In this document: in pieces, positions 16,865 through 25,390 of the stretch | Layout: each line of letters starts with the position of its first letter | Position numbering within the stretch: the first letter of the stretch is position 1 | Assembly: GCA_050249835.1 (NCBI GenBank) | Contig: JBFWPT010000002.1 | Coordinates: 122,229 to 186,228, forward strand | Length of the DNA stretch: 64,000 nucleotides | Direction of reading: 5' to 3' | From: Miltoncostaea sp050249835 | Lineage (GTDB): Bacteria; Actinomycetota; Thermoleophilia; Miltoncostaeales; Miltoncostaeaceae | The notes under the pieces: generated by a model | Seen by the model: the letters and a program-made list of their open reading frames with translations, nothing else | What the model was told of the DNA's origin: nothing | Databases searched by the model: none | Made by a program: the position numbers and the translations under genes

Positions 16865-17356
16865 CGCCCGGCCCGGTGCGGACCAGGTGAGGACCTCGCC
16901 CTCGCCGGAGGTCATCAGCGAGCCCGGCATGGTCCGCAGGCGGTGCGGCCGCAGGCGCAGGACGGCGAACCCCGGCGACGCCGCCGACTCCCACTCCGGG
17001 TGGATCGCCGGGTCGAACCCGGCCGGCGGCGGGGTGGCGAGGAAGCGGTCCCAGGCCGCGGCGCGATCCGCCGCGCCGGTCACCCGCTCGGCCGTGCAGT
17101 CGGCGGTGCAGGTGTCCTGCGTCGCGTCCCAGTAGGTCAGTGACAGGACCGGCAGGCGCGCCAGGTCGGCGACCTTCGTGGCGCCGGCCTCCGTCGAGGC
17201 CCAGCCCGTCAGGGTCGCGCCGTCCCACTCCCAGACCGGCTGCATCACGCGGGTGCGGGGCTCGCCGGCGCCGTCCACCGTGGCGACGACGGCGATGCCG
17301 ATGCGGTGGGCGGTCGCGACGAAGGTGGGCGCGAGGGCGTCGAGGGTGGTGCGCAT
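16850..17356 (-). CDS. Pyridoxamine 5'-phosphate oxidase-like FMN-binding protein
   Basis: 168 residues. The split-barrel pattern is visible in GIAVVATVDGAGEPRTRVMQPVWEWDGATLTGWAS and KVADLARLPVLSLTYWDATQDTC, as in general stress/PNPOx-like flavin proteins that use FMN or F420 on unknown substrates. The C-terminal segment GFAVLRLRPHRLRTMPG is also characteristic. The ATG at 17356 is preferred because it starts one helix before the first barrel strand. Divergent from the M1 peptidase gene. Confidence 0.8.
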   Translation of the reverse strand: MRTTLDALAPTFVATAHRIGIAVVATVDGAGEPRTRVMQPVWEWDGATLTGWASTEAGATKVADLARLPVLSLTYWDATQDTCTADCTAERVTGAADRAAAWDRFLATPPPAGFDPAIHPEWESAASPGFAVLRLRPHRLRTMPGSLMTSGEGEVLTWSAPGRASGGG

Positions 17357-17515
17357 GCCAGGCACCGTAGGACTTCGAGTGCGCTCGAAGTCAAGGACGG
17401 GGGCGCCGGACCCGTTCCACCGGACCCCCGTCGAGTGGTGCCGCGGGGCACGGCCGTCGTACGCTCGTCTCCTCGCCGCGCCCGGGCGGGCGCACCCATC
17501 ACGAGGGGAGACGCC

Positions 17516-18910
17516 ATGACACGACGGAGACGGCTGCGCCTCGCGCTCGCCGGGACGGCGGTGGTGGCGGCGCTCGCGGCGGGGCCGGCCGCGGCGGCCG
17601 AGGCGCCCCAGCCCGGATCCCCCGGCCTCGGCGACCCGTTCTTCCCGTTCGCGGGCAACGGCGGCTACGACGTCAAGCACTACGACCTCGTGCTCGGGTA
17701 CGACCCCGGCACCGACGTGCTCGACGGCCTCGCCGTGATCAAGGCGACGGCCACCCAGTCCCTGTCGCGCTTCGACCTCGACCTGCGCGGCTTCGCGATC
17801 TCGTCGGTGCGGGTCAACGGCCTCGCGGCGATCTTCACCCGCGACGGCCAGGAGCTCGTCATCACGCCGCGCATGCCGCTCCGCAAGGGCGCGACCTTCC
17901 TCGTGACCGTCGCCTACAGGGGCATCCCCGACGTGGTCATCGACCCGGACGGGTCGAGCGAGGGGTGGATCCCCACGTCCGACGGCGCGTTCGTCGTCGG
18001 TGAGCCCCAGGGCTCGCCAGGCTGGTTCCCGGCCAACGACAACCCGCGCGACAAGGCCACCTTCGGCTTCACGGTCACGGTGCCGAGGGGCATCACGGCG
18101 ATGGCCAACGGGCGCCTGATCGCGAAGGTCAACGCGCCGAGGGGGAAGACCACCTGGCTCTGGCGCTCCGACGACCTCATGGCGCCCTACCTCGCCACCT
18201 CCACCCTCGGCGTCTTCGACCTCACGATCTCGAGGGTGGGGAGGACCCCGAGCTACGTGGCCGTCGACCCGTCGCAGGCGGCGGCGAGCGCAGAGCCGCT
18301 CTCCAAGATCCCGGCGATGATGGCGTTCTTCGAGCAGACCTTCGGGCCGTACCCGTTCAGCGCGACCGGCGCCATCGTGGACGACGCCCCCGACGTCGGC
18401 TATGCCCTCGAGACCCAGACGAAGGCGAACTACCACCGCGCCCCGCCCGAATCGACCGTCGCCCACGAGATCGCCCACGAGTGGTTCGGCAACGCGGTCA
18501 CGCTCACGGTCTGGCCGGACATCTGGCTCAACGAGGGCTTCGCGTCCTACGCGGAGACCCTCTGGGGGGAGCACACGGGCCAGATCGACCCGCAGGCGGA
18601 GTTCGACGCGGAGTTCGCCCGCCCGCCGACGAGCTCCGTCTGGACCATCGCCCCGGCGGCGCTCCCCGGTCCGCAGTTCCTGTTCGCCTCCAGCCCCTAC
18701 GTGCGGGGCGGCATGACCCTGCACGCGCTGCGGGTGAAGGTCGGCGACCCGGCCTTCTTCCGCATCCTGCGCACCTGGTACGCGCGGTACCGCGACGGCA
18801 ACGTGACGACCGCCGACTTCATCGCGCTGTCCGAGCAGGTGAGCGGACAGGACCTCGGCAACTTCTTCGACGTCTGGCTCTACCGGCCCACCAAGCCCAC
18901 GAGCTGGTGA
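17516..18910 (+). CDS. Secreted M1 family metallopeptidase
   Basis: 464 residues: a signal peptide (RRRRLRLALAGTAVVAALAA, cleavage near AAA-EAP), an N-terminal beta domain (about 45-215) and the gluzincin catalytic domain. Zinc ligands are H317 and H321 in HEIAHEWFGN with E318 as the catalytic base, and E340 in WLNEGFASYAE, the M1 spacing HEXXH-X18-E. The exopeptidase GAMEN-like motif is replaced by GYALETQT, so N-terminal specificity may differ from aminopeptidase N. It is much shorter than full M1 enzymes and lacks the C-terminal helical domain, as in many secreted actinobacterial homologues. The Shine-Dalgarno GAGGGGAG is 7 bases before the ATG. Confidence 0.9.
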   Translation: MTRRRRLRLALAGTAVVAALAAGPAAAAEAPQPGSPGLGDPFFPFAGNGGYDVKHYDLVLGYDPGTDVLDGLAVIKATATQSLSRFDLDLRGFAISSVRVNGLAAIFTRDGQELVITPRMPLRKGATFLVTVAYRGIPDVVIDPDGSSEGWIPTSDGAFVVGEPQGSPGWFPANDNPRDKATFGFTVTVPRGITAMANGRLIAKVNAPRGKTTWLWRSDDLMAPYLATSTLGVFDLTISRVGRTPSYVAVDPSQAAASAEPLSKIPAMMAFFEQTFGPYPFSATGAIVDDAPDVGYALETQTKANYHRAPPESTVAHEIAHEWFGNAVTLTVWPDIWLNEGFASYAETLWGEHTGQIDPQAEFDAEFARPPTSSVWTIAPAALPGPQFLFASSPYVRGGMTLHALRVKVGDPAFFRILRTWYARYRDGNVTTADFIALSEQVSGQDLGNFFDVWLYRPTKPTSW

Positions 18911-18969
18911 CCCCCTGAGCGCCCACGTCCCCCCGGGCCCGCCGGCCCGGGGGGACGTAGGCTGACGCC

Positions 18970-19227
18970 ATGAACGGCACCGAACCGCGCTGCGCCACCT
19001 GCGGCGAGCGCATCCGCCCCGGCCGCGCGCCCGGCACCTGGACCCACGTCGCCCGCCTTGTGGCGGCCTGCGACCTCGACTCCGACCACCGGCCGGAGCC
19101 GGCGGGCCCGGTTCAGCCGGGGGGCTCCAGCGCCACGGTCACCAGCACGCGCGCCGACAGCACCTCCGGCTCGGGCACCAGCTCGCCGATGTCGTCGGGG
19201 TCGATCTCCCCCGGCGCGCCCGAGTAG
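18970..19227 (+). CDS. Small CxxC zinc-ribbon-like protein (uncertain)
   Basis: 85 residues. The first 45 look like a real small protein: RCATCGERIRPGRAPGTWTHV followed by CDLDSDHRPEPAGP, giving a CxxC plus C/H arrangement that could bind zinc. The remaining part, rich in Ser and Thr, is read antisense through the 3' end of the SIMPL gene (115-base overlap) and is probably not conserved. An ATG start follows a GC-rich stretch. I cannot name a function. Confidence 0.4.
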   Translation: MNGTEPRCATCGERIRPGRAPGTWTHVARLVAACDLDSDHRPEPAGPVQPGGSSATVTSTRADSTSGSGTSSPMSSGSISPGAPE

Positions 19228-19802
19228 GCCATCCGGCTGTAGACGACCATGCCGTCGTCGTGGCGGGAGCCCGGTTCGGCGATCCGCAGGACCGCGCCGG
19301 CCCGCACGCCGGCGGCCCGCGCCAGGGAGGCGGCGCGCTCCAGCCCGTCGCGCACCGCCTCCTGCTCCAGCTCCCGCGTCGTCGCCTGCGCCAGGGCGCG
19401 TGACACCTCGAAACGCGGGAGGACGCGGAACACGTCCGGCAGGGATCCGGCGGCGGCGACCAGCACGGCGGCCGCCCCGGCCTCGGCGCGCGCGTGGAGG
19501 GTGCAGTCGCCGCGGTGCCCCGCGACCTCACGGCGTGTCGTCGTGCCCCCGTACGGGTCCGGCTTCTCGACCTCACGCTCGACCGGCGTCGTGGTCACCC
19601 GCGTGTCCGACACCCGTACGCGGTCGAGCCCCTCCAGCACGGGGCGCACCCGCCCGCGGCGGGCGATGCCCTCCGCCAGGGCATCGGCCGGGCGCGGGAG
19701 CGTCGGCGTCCGGATCTCCACGGTCACCACGACCTCGTCCGGCATCACCTCGCGCTCGGCGCCGCCGGTCACCTCGACGTGCGGCAGCTCGCGGGAGGCC
19801 AT
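19113..19802 (-). CDS. SIMPL (DUF541) domain protein
   Basis: 229 residues. The SIMPL family pattern is clear: VEVTGGAEREVMPDEVVVTVEI at the N-terminus, LDRVRVSDTRVTTTPV in the middle and a C-terminal strand SARVLVTVALEPPG. The helix region ERAASLARAAGVRAGAVLRI is also standard. There is no signal peptide, unlike many periplasmic SIMPL proteins, so it may be cytoplasmic. The first 24 bases of the gene are repeated at 20006-20029 because of the scaffold artefact. Family function is poorly known. Confidence 0.85.
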   Translation of the reverse strand: MASRELPHVEVTGGAEREVMPDEVVVTVEIRTPTLPRPADALAEGIARRGRVRPVLEGLDRVRVSDTRVTTTPVEREVEKPDPYGGTTTRREVAGHRGDCTLHARAEAGAAAVLVAAAGSLPDVFRVLPRFEVSRALAQATTRELEQEAVRDGLERAASLARAAGVRAGAVLRIAEPGSRHDDGMVVYSRMAYSGAPGEIDPDDIGELVPEPEVLSARVLVTVALEPPG

Positions 19803-19905
19803 ACCGGCAGTCTAGGCCCGGGTGGGGCGTTGAAGCCGCCCGTCGGGCCGGGCATGATCGCCCGCCGTGGCCACGGTCGTCCTGCTCCCGCCCTCCGAGG
19901 GCAAG
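19779..19905. repeat. 127-bp duplicated contig end, left copy
   Basis: Identical to 20006-20132. It contains the start of the SIMPL gene and, on the other strand, the first codons of yaaA, and stops at the second 100-N run. Confidence 0.9.
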
Positions 19906-20005
19906 NNNNNNNNNNNNNNNNNNNNNNNNNNNNNNNNNNNNNNNNNNNNNNNNNNNNNNNNNNNNNNNNNNNNNNNNNNNNNNNNNNNNNNNNNNNNNNN
20001 NNNNN
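19906..20005. other. Scaffold gap of exactly 100 N
   Basis: Second placeholder gap, again between two exact 127-bp copies. The real locus probably reads straight from the SIMPL start into yaaA. Confidence 0.95.
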
Positions 20006-20132
20006 GTGCGGCAGCTCGCGGGAGGCCATACCGGCAGTCTAGGCCCGGGTGGGGCGTTGAAGCCGCCCGTCGGGCCGGGCATGATCGCCCGCCGTGGCCA
20101 CGGTCGTCCTGCTCCCGCCCTCCGAGGGCAAG
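20006..20132. repeat. 127-bp duplicated contig end, right copy
   Basis: Exact copy of 19779-19905, continuous with the complete yaaA gene. Confidence 0.9.
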
Positions 20133-20879
20133 GCCCCCGGCGGCGCGGGTGCCCCCTGGGAGACGGCGCCCACCGCCTTCCCCGGGCTGGCCGGCGACCG
20201 CGCCACGGTGCGCGACGCCGTGCGCGCCGTGCTCGCGGCGGGGGAGGGGGAGGCGGCGGCCCTCCTCGGCGCGCGCGGGCCGCACCTGGCCCGGGCCCTG
20301 GACGAGTGGGACGCCCTGGACGAGGCCGGCACGCTGCCCGCGGCCGAGCGGTACACCGGGGTCGTGTGGGGGGCCCTCGACCCCGGCGGGCTCAGCCCCG
20401 CCGCACGGCGGCGCCTGCGCTCCTGGGTGCTCGTGCCCTCCGGGTTGTGGGGGCTGGCGGCCGCCGGCGACCCGCTGCCCGCCTACCGGCTGTCCATGGG
20501 CGCCCGGGTCCCCCCGCTCGGCGGGCTCGCCGCGTGGTGGCGGCCCCGGGTGACGCCCCTGGTGGCGGCCCGGGCGGGCTCCGGCTGGATCATCGACATG
20601 CTCCCCGCCGCGCACCGCGCGGCGATCGACCCCGATGCGCTGGGGCCGGCCCGTCTCCTGCGGATCGATCTGATGACGGGCGGCGCCGGCGGACCCCGGG
20701 CGATGGGGCACGGGGGCAAGGCGATGAAGGGCGCCCTCGCCCGGGCGCTGCTGGAGGCCGGCGCCCGCGACCCGGCCTCGGTCGCGCGGCTCGACGTGCC
20801 GGGTCTCAGGCTCGACGCGAGGCTGAGGGATGGCCGTGGAGGCCCGGTGACGCTGGTCTTCGCGCCCGGCGGGGCCTGA
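20094..20879 (+). CDS. yaaA: YaaA family (DUF328) peroxide-stress-type protein
   Basis: 261 residues from a GTG. The family-defining N-terminal motif VVLLPPSEGK is present, followed by RYTGVVWGALDPGG, WVLVPSGLWGLAAAGDPLPAYRLSMG, a helix-hairpin-helix-like middle part and the basic block GHGGKAMKGALARAL near the C-terminus. E. coli YaaA lowers free iron during hydrogen peroxide stress and binds DNA; that role is assumed from family membership only. The gene is divergent from the SIMPL gene, with 64 bases between the start codons once the duplicated gap is collapsed. Confidence 0.88.
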   Translation: MATVVLLPPSEGKAPGGAGAPWETAPTAFPGLAGDRATVRDAVRAVLAAGEGEAAALLGARGPHLARALDEWDALDEAGTLPAAERYTGVVWGALDPGGLSPAARRRLRSWVLVPSGLWGLAAAGDPLPAYRLSMGARVPPLGGLAAWWRPRVTPLVAARAGSGWIIDMLPAAHRAAIDPDALGPARLLRIDLMTGGAGGPRAMGHGGKAMKGALARALLEAGARDPASVARLDVPGLRLDARLRDGRGGPVTLVFAPGGA

Positions 20880-20882
20880 GCC

Positions 20883-21659
20883 TCAGCGCAGGATGGGCAG
20901 GCCCTCCAGCGCCTCGCGGGTGGGGCCCGCGGGGACGAACTCCAGGCCCACGTGGCCCGCGTATCCGGCCAGGCCGAGGGCGTCCACGAAGGCCGCGAGG
21001 TCGAGCTCTCCGGTGCCGGGCGCGCCGCGGCCGGGGTGGTCCGCGAACTGGGCGTGGCCGATCAGGGGGCCGAGCGCGGCGGCCTCCGCGGCGGGGTCGA
21101 GGCCCATCCGGCCGCAGTGGTAGGCGTCGAGCAGCACCGAGACCCGGTCGTGGCGGACGCCGCGCACGAAGGCCGCGGCGGCGGCCGGGGTGGGCAGCAG
21201 GGGCTCGGCGACATCCCGGTCGTTGAGGTGCTCCACGACGATGCGGGCACCCATCCGGCCGACCTCGTCGGCGGCCTCGCGGACCACCCCGCGGGCCATG
21301 TCGAGCTGGTCGCGCACCCGGCGGCCCTCGTCCACGCGGCCGACGAGCAGGTTGACGACCTCACCGCCGCAGGCGCGCACGACGGTCGCGGCCGCGACCG
21401 CGGCCTGGATGGCCTCGTCGCCGCGCCCCGGCACGTTGCAGAAGCCGCGCTCGCCGGCCGCCAGGTCGCCGCCGTCGGCGTTGACCAGCACCGCCGTGAC
21501 GCCCGCGGCGCGGACGGCGGCGATCCAGGCGCCCGGGTCGTCGGCGGGCGGCCACCAGGCCTCGACGGCCGTGAAGCCGGCGTCCCGCGCGGCGGCCGGC
21601 CGCTCCAGGGCCGGCAGCTCCCCGAACAGCGTCCCCAGGTGCGCCGAGAGGGCGATCAC
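20883..21659 (-). CDS. Xylose isomerase-like TIM-barrel protein (hydroxypyruvate isomerase-like)
   Basis: 258 residues from a GTG overlapping the upstream gene's stop. The AP-endonuclease-2/sugar isomerase barrel is recognisable: LSAHLGTLFGELP, DAGFTAVEAWWPP, the metal-ligand Glu in IVVEHLNDRD, the Asp/His of LLDAYHCGRMG, and HAQFADHPGRGAPGTGELD, closing with HVGLEFVPAG. The combination LDAYHCGRM and HxQxADxPGRxEPGTGE is very like hydroxypyruvate isomerase (Hyi). Coupled with a 3-hydroxyacid/acyl-CoA dehydrogenase, it could serve glyoxylate or hydroxy-acid metabolism (inference). Confidence 0.85.
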   Translation of the reverse strand: MIALSAHLGTLFGELPALERPAAARDAGFTAVEAWWPPADDPGAWIAAVRAAGVTAVLVNADGGDLAAGERGFCNVPGRGDEAIQAAVAAATVVRACGGEVVNLLVGRVDEGRRVRDQLDMARGVVREAADEVGRMGARIVVEHLNDRDVAEPLLPTPAAAAAFVRGVRHDRVSVLLDAYHCGRMGLDPAAEAAALGPLIGHAQFADHPGRGAPGTGELDLAAFVDALGLAGYAGHVGLEFVPAGPTREALEGLPILR

Positions 21660-22558
21660 GCGCCCAGCGCCCTCCGGCGCGCGGTGACCTCGCGCCCCAT
21701 CGCCAGCGTGTCCGCCCGCAGGTCCGCGACCGCGGGCCCGGCCTCGGCGGTCCAGGGGGCGAGCGCGCCGCCCTCCCGGGCCGGGCGGGCGAGGGAGTCC
21801 GGCACCTCGTGGGTGTCGGCCAGGGCGGGGAACAGCTGCTCCGACACGAGCGCGAAGGTGCGCAGGCCGCCGAGGTCCGCGGTGGCGAGGGGGCCGGCGG
21901 CCATCCAGCGGGGGGCGAGGCCGTCGGCGACGGCGGCGTCGATGTCGGCGGCGTCGGCCACGCCGGCCTCCAGCATGTGGAGGCACTCGCGGAGCACGGC
22001 GAACTGGATGCGGTTCCAGATGAACCCGGGAACGTCCGCCCGCACGACGAGCGGCGTCTTGCCCATCTTCCCGGCCAGCTCCACCAGCGAGGTCGTGGTG
22101 GCGGGGGCGGTCGCGGGCCCCGGGATGACCTCCACCACCGCGGTCAGGTGGGCGGGCTTCAGGAAGTGGAGCCCGGCGAAGCGGGCGGGGCCTGGCAGCG
22201 ACGCGGCGAGGTCGCCGATCGTGAGGCTCGAGGTGTTGGTGGCGACGAGGGTCGTCGGGGCGGTCCAGGCGCCGAGGCGGCCGAGGAGCTCGGCCTTGGC
22301 GGCGGGGTCCTCGCTGATCGTCTCCACCACGAGGCCGACGTCGGCCACCGCGTCGGGCCCGAGCACGGCGGCGCCGACGGACGCGCCCCCGGCCAGCCCC
22401 CGGGCGCGGCCCGCGGCCTCGGCGGCTTTCTCGGGCGTCCTGCCGGCGACGGTGGTGCGCAGCCCGGCCCCGGCGAGGGCGGCCGCGATCTCCGGTCCCA
22501 TCGCGCCGGTGCCGACGACCGTCGCCGTGGTGGGGGGCGATGCCGGTGCTCCGCTCAC
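21656..22558 (-). CDS. 3-hydroxyacyl-CoA dehydrogenase family NAD-binding protein
   Basis: 300 residues. An N-terminal Rossmann domain starts ATVVGTGAMGPEIAAALAGAG (GxGxxG), followed by ADVGLVVETISEDPAAKAEL, ATNTSSLTIGDLA and GLHFLKPAHLTAVVEVIPG, the conserved blocks of 3-hydroxyacyl-CoA dehydrogenases. The C-terminal helical domain begins VVRADVPGFIWNRIQFAVLREC. The usual HFFNP is HFLKP here, so the substrate may be a short hydroxy acid rather than a hydroxyacyl-CoA. It overlaps the isomerase gene as GTGA. Confidence 0.87.
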   Translation of the reverse strand: MSGAPASPPTTATVVGTGAMGPEIAAALAGAGLRTTVAGRTPEKAAEAAGRARGLAGGASVGAAVLGPDAVADVGLVVETISEDPAAKAELLGRLGAWTAPTTLVATNTSSLTIGDLAASLPGPARFAGLHFLKPAHLTAVVEVIPGPATAPATTTSLVELAGKMGKTPLVVRADVPGFIWNRIQFAVLRECLHMLEAGVADAADIDAAVADGLAPRWMAAGPLATADLGGLRTFALVSEQLFPALADTHEVPDSLARPAREGGALAPWTAEAGPAVADLRADTLAMGREVTARRRALGA

Positions 22559-22604
22559 CCCGACCGGATTCGACGCCGGGGCCCGCGCCCCTCGCGCCGC
22601 CGGG

Positions 22605-24116
22605 TCAGCGCAGGGCCGGGCCCCCCGGTCCGCCGCCGGCCAGGATCGCGTCGAGGCCGCCGTGCCAGGCGACCACGCGGCCGCCGCCGGCCCACTTGGC
22701 GGCGTACATGGCGGAGTCCGCCCGGGGCAGGAGCTCCTGCACCCCTCCGTCCGCGCGGGCGGCGACGACGCCCGCGGACCCGCCGACGGGGACGCCGAGG
22801 CCCACGGCGTGGCGCGTCGCCTCGACGGCGTCGAGCATCCGGCGGGCCAGGAGCAACGCCCCCTGCTCGTCGGTGGCGGGGAGGAGGACGACGAACTCGT
22901 CGCCGCCCTGGCGGCACAGGACGTCGCCGCTGCGCAGGCGCACGCGCATCTCGGAGACGAGGCGGCTGAGGAAGGCGTCGCCGGCGGCGTGGCCGCGCGT
23001 GTCGTTGAGGGCCTTGAAGCCGTCGAGGTCGAGGACGAGGGCGGCGAGCGGCTCCCCCGAGCGCACCGCACGGGCGGTGAGGCGGCCGAGCTCCTCCCCC
23101 AGGAACCGCCGGTTGTGGGCGCCGGTGAGCGGATCGCGGCGAAGCAGCGCCTCGTGGGCCTCGCCGAGCCGGGCGAGCACGAGGAGCGACCAGGAGAGCC
23201 GGGCGACGACGGCCAGCACGACGGCGAGGGCGGCGACGCCCGCCGGCCCGCCGGTCCCGATGACCCAGGCGAGCGGCACGACGAGGGCGGGCAGCAGGAG
23301 CTGGCTCCAGGCGGGCGGCACCGTGTGGCCGCCGGCCGTGGCCCGGGCCTGGCGGCCCCCGGTGCGGCGCATGTCCGCGGCGACCACCAGCGCGGTGGAG
23401 GAGAGGGTGTAGAGCAGGCCGGAGGCGCCGGCGGTGAGGGGGTGCTCGGCGAGGGCCGCGTCGAGGTAGAAGACCCCCGCGAGGACGCTCAGGCCGAAGA
23501 AGGCGGCGAGGCCCACGGTCCAGCGGGGGGTCGCCCGGCGGCGGATGGTGATCCAGCCGACGATCGAGAGTCCGAGGAGGTCGAGGCCCGGGTAGAGGGA
23601 GTTGACGAGGGTGTCGGCCGTGCCGCCCCCGGCCGCCTCGGCGATCGGGACGAGCACCAGGGTCCAGGCCAGCACGGCGGCGCCCGCGGTGAGGACGAGC
23701 GCATCGATGATGCCGAGCCAGCCGGGCTCGGGCTGCATGACGCCGTAGAAGACGATGACCGCCAGGAGGGTCGGCCCGTAGTAGATGAGCCAGGCCGCGT
23801 CGAAGACGCTGACCTCCGGGATGTCCGCCCCCGCGAGCAGCGCGACGGCGAGGGCCGCGTTGGTGGCGCTCCAGATGGCCTGGCCGATGCCGAGCAGTGC
23901 CCAGGCGGCCCGGCCGCCGCCCTCGGCGACGCGCGTGGCCCGGAGGCACGCGACCGCGGCGACGGCCTGCGCGAGGGCCTGCAGGAGCCACGTGAGCTGG
24001 GACTCCTCCGTCCAGAGGGGCGCCACGAGCACGGCGCATCCGACCGCGACGGTGACGGCCACGAGCGCCACCGCGGCGGCGTGTCCGCGCAGGGCGGATC
24101 GGCGGAGGGGACTCAC
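22605..24116 (-). CDS. Membrane diguanylate cyclase (GGDEF)
   Basis: 503 residues. About ten hydrophobic segments cover residues 10-310, an integral sensor region of unknown ligand. A GGDEF domain follows (about 335-490): RDPLTGAHNRRFLGEELGRL, the active-site loop RQGGDEFVVLLP (GGDEF at 404-408) and SAGVVAARADGGVQELLPRADSAMYAAK. An RSGD inhibitory I-site sits at 395-398, five residues before GGDEF, so it should be active and product-inhibited by c-di-GMP. The start is the GTG at 24116; the frame is open further upstream without family-like sequence. No EAL or PilZ gene is in the window. Confidence 0.9.
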   Translation of the reverse strand: MSPLRRSALRGHAAAVALVAVTVAVGCAVLVAPLWTEESQLTWLLQALAQAVAAVACLRATRVAEGGGRAAWALLGIGQAIWSATNAALAVALLAGADIPEVSVFDAAWLIYYGPTLLAVIVFYGVMQPEPGWLGIIDALVLTAGAAVLAWTLVLVPIAEAAGGGTADTLVNSLYPGLDLLGLSIVGWITIRRRATPRWTVGLAAFFGLSVLAGVFYLDAALAEHPLTAGASGLLYTLSSTALVVAADMRRTGGRQARATAGGHTVPPAWSQLLLPALVVPLAWVIGTGGPAGVAALAVVLAVVARLSWSLLVLARLGEAHEALLRRDPLTGAHNRRFLGEELGRLTARAVRSGEPLAALVLDLDGFKALNDTRGHAAGDAFLSRLVSEMRVRLRSGDVLCRQGGDEFVVLLPATDEQGALLLARRMLDAVEATRHAVGLGVPVGGSAGVVAARADGGVQELLPRADSAMYAAKWAGGGRVVAWHGGLDAILAGGGPGGPALR

Positions 24117-24226
24117 CCCATGTGGATCGACGCGCCCCGGCGGTGGGCTGAGCGCTCGGGACAGGTTCCGTAGAGGGTTCTCACGGGGCCCTTGTGGTGG
24201 GGGCGCCGGGTCCGCACCGTGGTCCC

Positions 24227-25390
24227 ATGGCACCGATCCGCTTTCTCCGTCCCGGCCTGGTGGCGCTGGTCGTCGCGGCCCTCGCGGTGCCGGTGGCGGC
24301 CCACGACGGGCCGGCGGTCTCGGCGAACGTGGTGGGCGGGGCGGCGGCGCCGACGGGTGCGTGGCCCTCGATCGTGGCCCTGCTGCCCGCCGGCGCGGAT
24401 GCCGCCGCCATCGGGGCGTCGTGCGGAGGCACGCTGGTCGCTCCGTCCGCCGTGCTGACAGCGGCCCACTGCGTGGTGGGCGAGGACGGCCTGAGCCCGC
24501 TGCCGCCCTCCGCGATCGAGGTGCTGGCGGGCACGAGCGATCTCGCGGCCTCCGGGGACCGGATCCCCGTGGCGGGCGTCCGCGTGCACCCGGCGTACCG
24601 GGCGCCGGGCGAGGGCCCGGACGTGGCGGTGGTGACGCTGGCGCGGCCCTCATCGTCGCCGCCCGCGGCGATGGCGCGGCCCGGTCAGGACCCCGACGCC
24701 GACCGGCCGGCCGAGATCGCCGGGTGGGGGGCGCGCTCCGAGGGAGACGCCCTGGGTTCCGCGGCCCTGCTGTCGGCGCCGGTGACGGCGTTCGCGTCGG
24801 CGGCCTGCGAGCGGATGCTGGGGGGCGCGTACTCGCGCGGCCTGGCGATCTGCGCCGGGCGGCCGGAGGGCGGTGTGGACACTTGCACGGGCGACAGCGG
24901 CGGGCCGCTTCGCGACGGCGCGGGCCTCCTGATCGGCGTCACGAGCTGGGGCTCCGGCTGCGGGCGCCCGGGGCGTCCCGGTGTCTACACCCGGGTCACC
25001 GCGATCGCGGCCTGGGTGGACGGGGTGCTGGCGGCGCCGGTCGTCACCGGCGCCATCGCCGTGGCGCCCGTGCGGACGGCGCGCTCGGCTCCACGGGTGA
25101 TCGCCCTCGACGGCCGCGCCCGGCGCGGCGGGGCGGCCCGGCTCCGGTACCGCCTCCTCGGTGCCGGCCAGACGACCCGGGAGTCGATCGTCATCCGGGC
25201 CGGCAACCGGGTCGTCGCCCGGCTCCACACCGGCGCCGGCCCCGCCCGGTCGGACCTCGAGTACTCCGTGCGCTGGCGGGTCCCCCGGGCCGTCCACCGC
25301 GGCACCCTGCGCTTCTGCGTCGCCACGAAGGTCGTCGCCGGGCCCGGAGGACGGCCCGACTGCGCCGTCATCCGCCTCGTCGGGCGGTGA
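24227..25390 (+). CDS. Secreted trypsin-like serine protease (S1A)
   Basis: 387 residues: a signal peptide (about 1-24, LRPGLVALVVAALAVPVAA), then an S1A protease with the mature N-terminus near VVGGAAAPTGAWP. The triad is H81 (LTAAHC), D132 (GPDVAVVTL) and S224 (TGDSGGPL); SWGSGCGRPGRPGVYTRV closes the domain. From about 275 to 387 there is an extra beta-rich C-terminal domain of unknown type, with two cysteines. I chose the ATG at 24227 because the signal peptide follows directly. Its 3' 741 bases lie opposite the open frame of the next gene (see that entry). Confidence 0.92.
   Translation: MAPIRFLRPGLVALVVAALAVPVAAHDGPAVSANVVGGAAAPTGAWPSIVALLPAGADAAAIGASCGGTLVAPSAVLTAAHCVVGEDGLSPLPPSAIEVLAGTSDLAASGDRIPVAGVRVHPAYRAPGEGPDVAVVTLARPSSSPPAAMARPGQDPDADRPAEIAGWGARSEGDALGSAALLSAPVTAFASAACERMLGGAYSRGLAICAGRPEGGVDTCTGDSGGPLRDGAGLLIGVTSWGSGCGRPGRPGVYTRVTAIAAWVDGVLAAPVVTGAIAVAPVRTARSAPRVIALDGRARRGGAARLRYRLLGAGQTTRESIVIRAGNRVVARLHTGAGPARSDLEYSVRWRVPRAVHRGTLRFCVATKVVAGPGGRPDCAVIRLVGR

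Noticed and set aside
15574..16890. Long + strand reading frames across the tmRNA and STAS-like gene
   Set aside because: They overlap a clear structural RNA, and the residues are Arg/Gly/Pro-rich as expected for random frames in GC-rich DNA.
19867..19905. Second, truncated copy of yaaA
   Set aside because: It is part of the duplicated contig end; only the copy at 20094 is complete.
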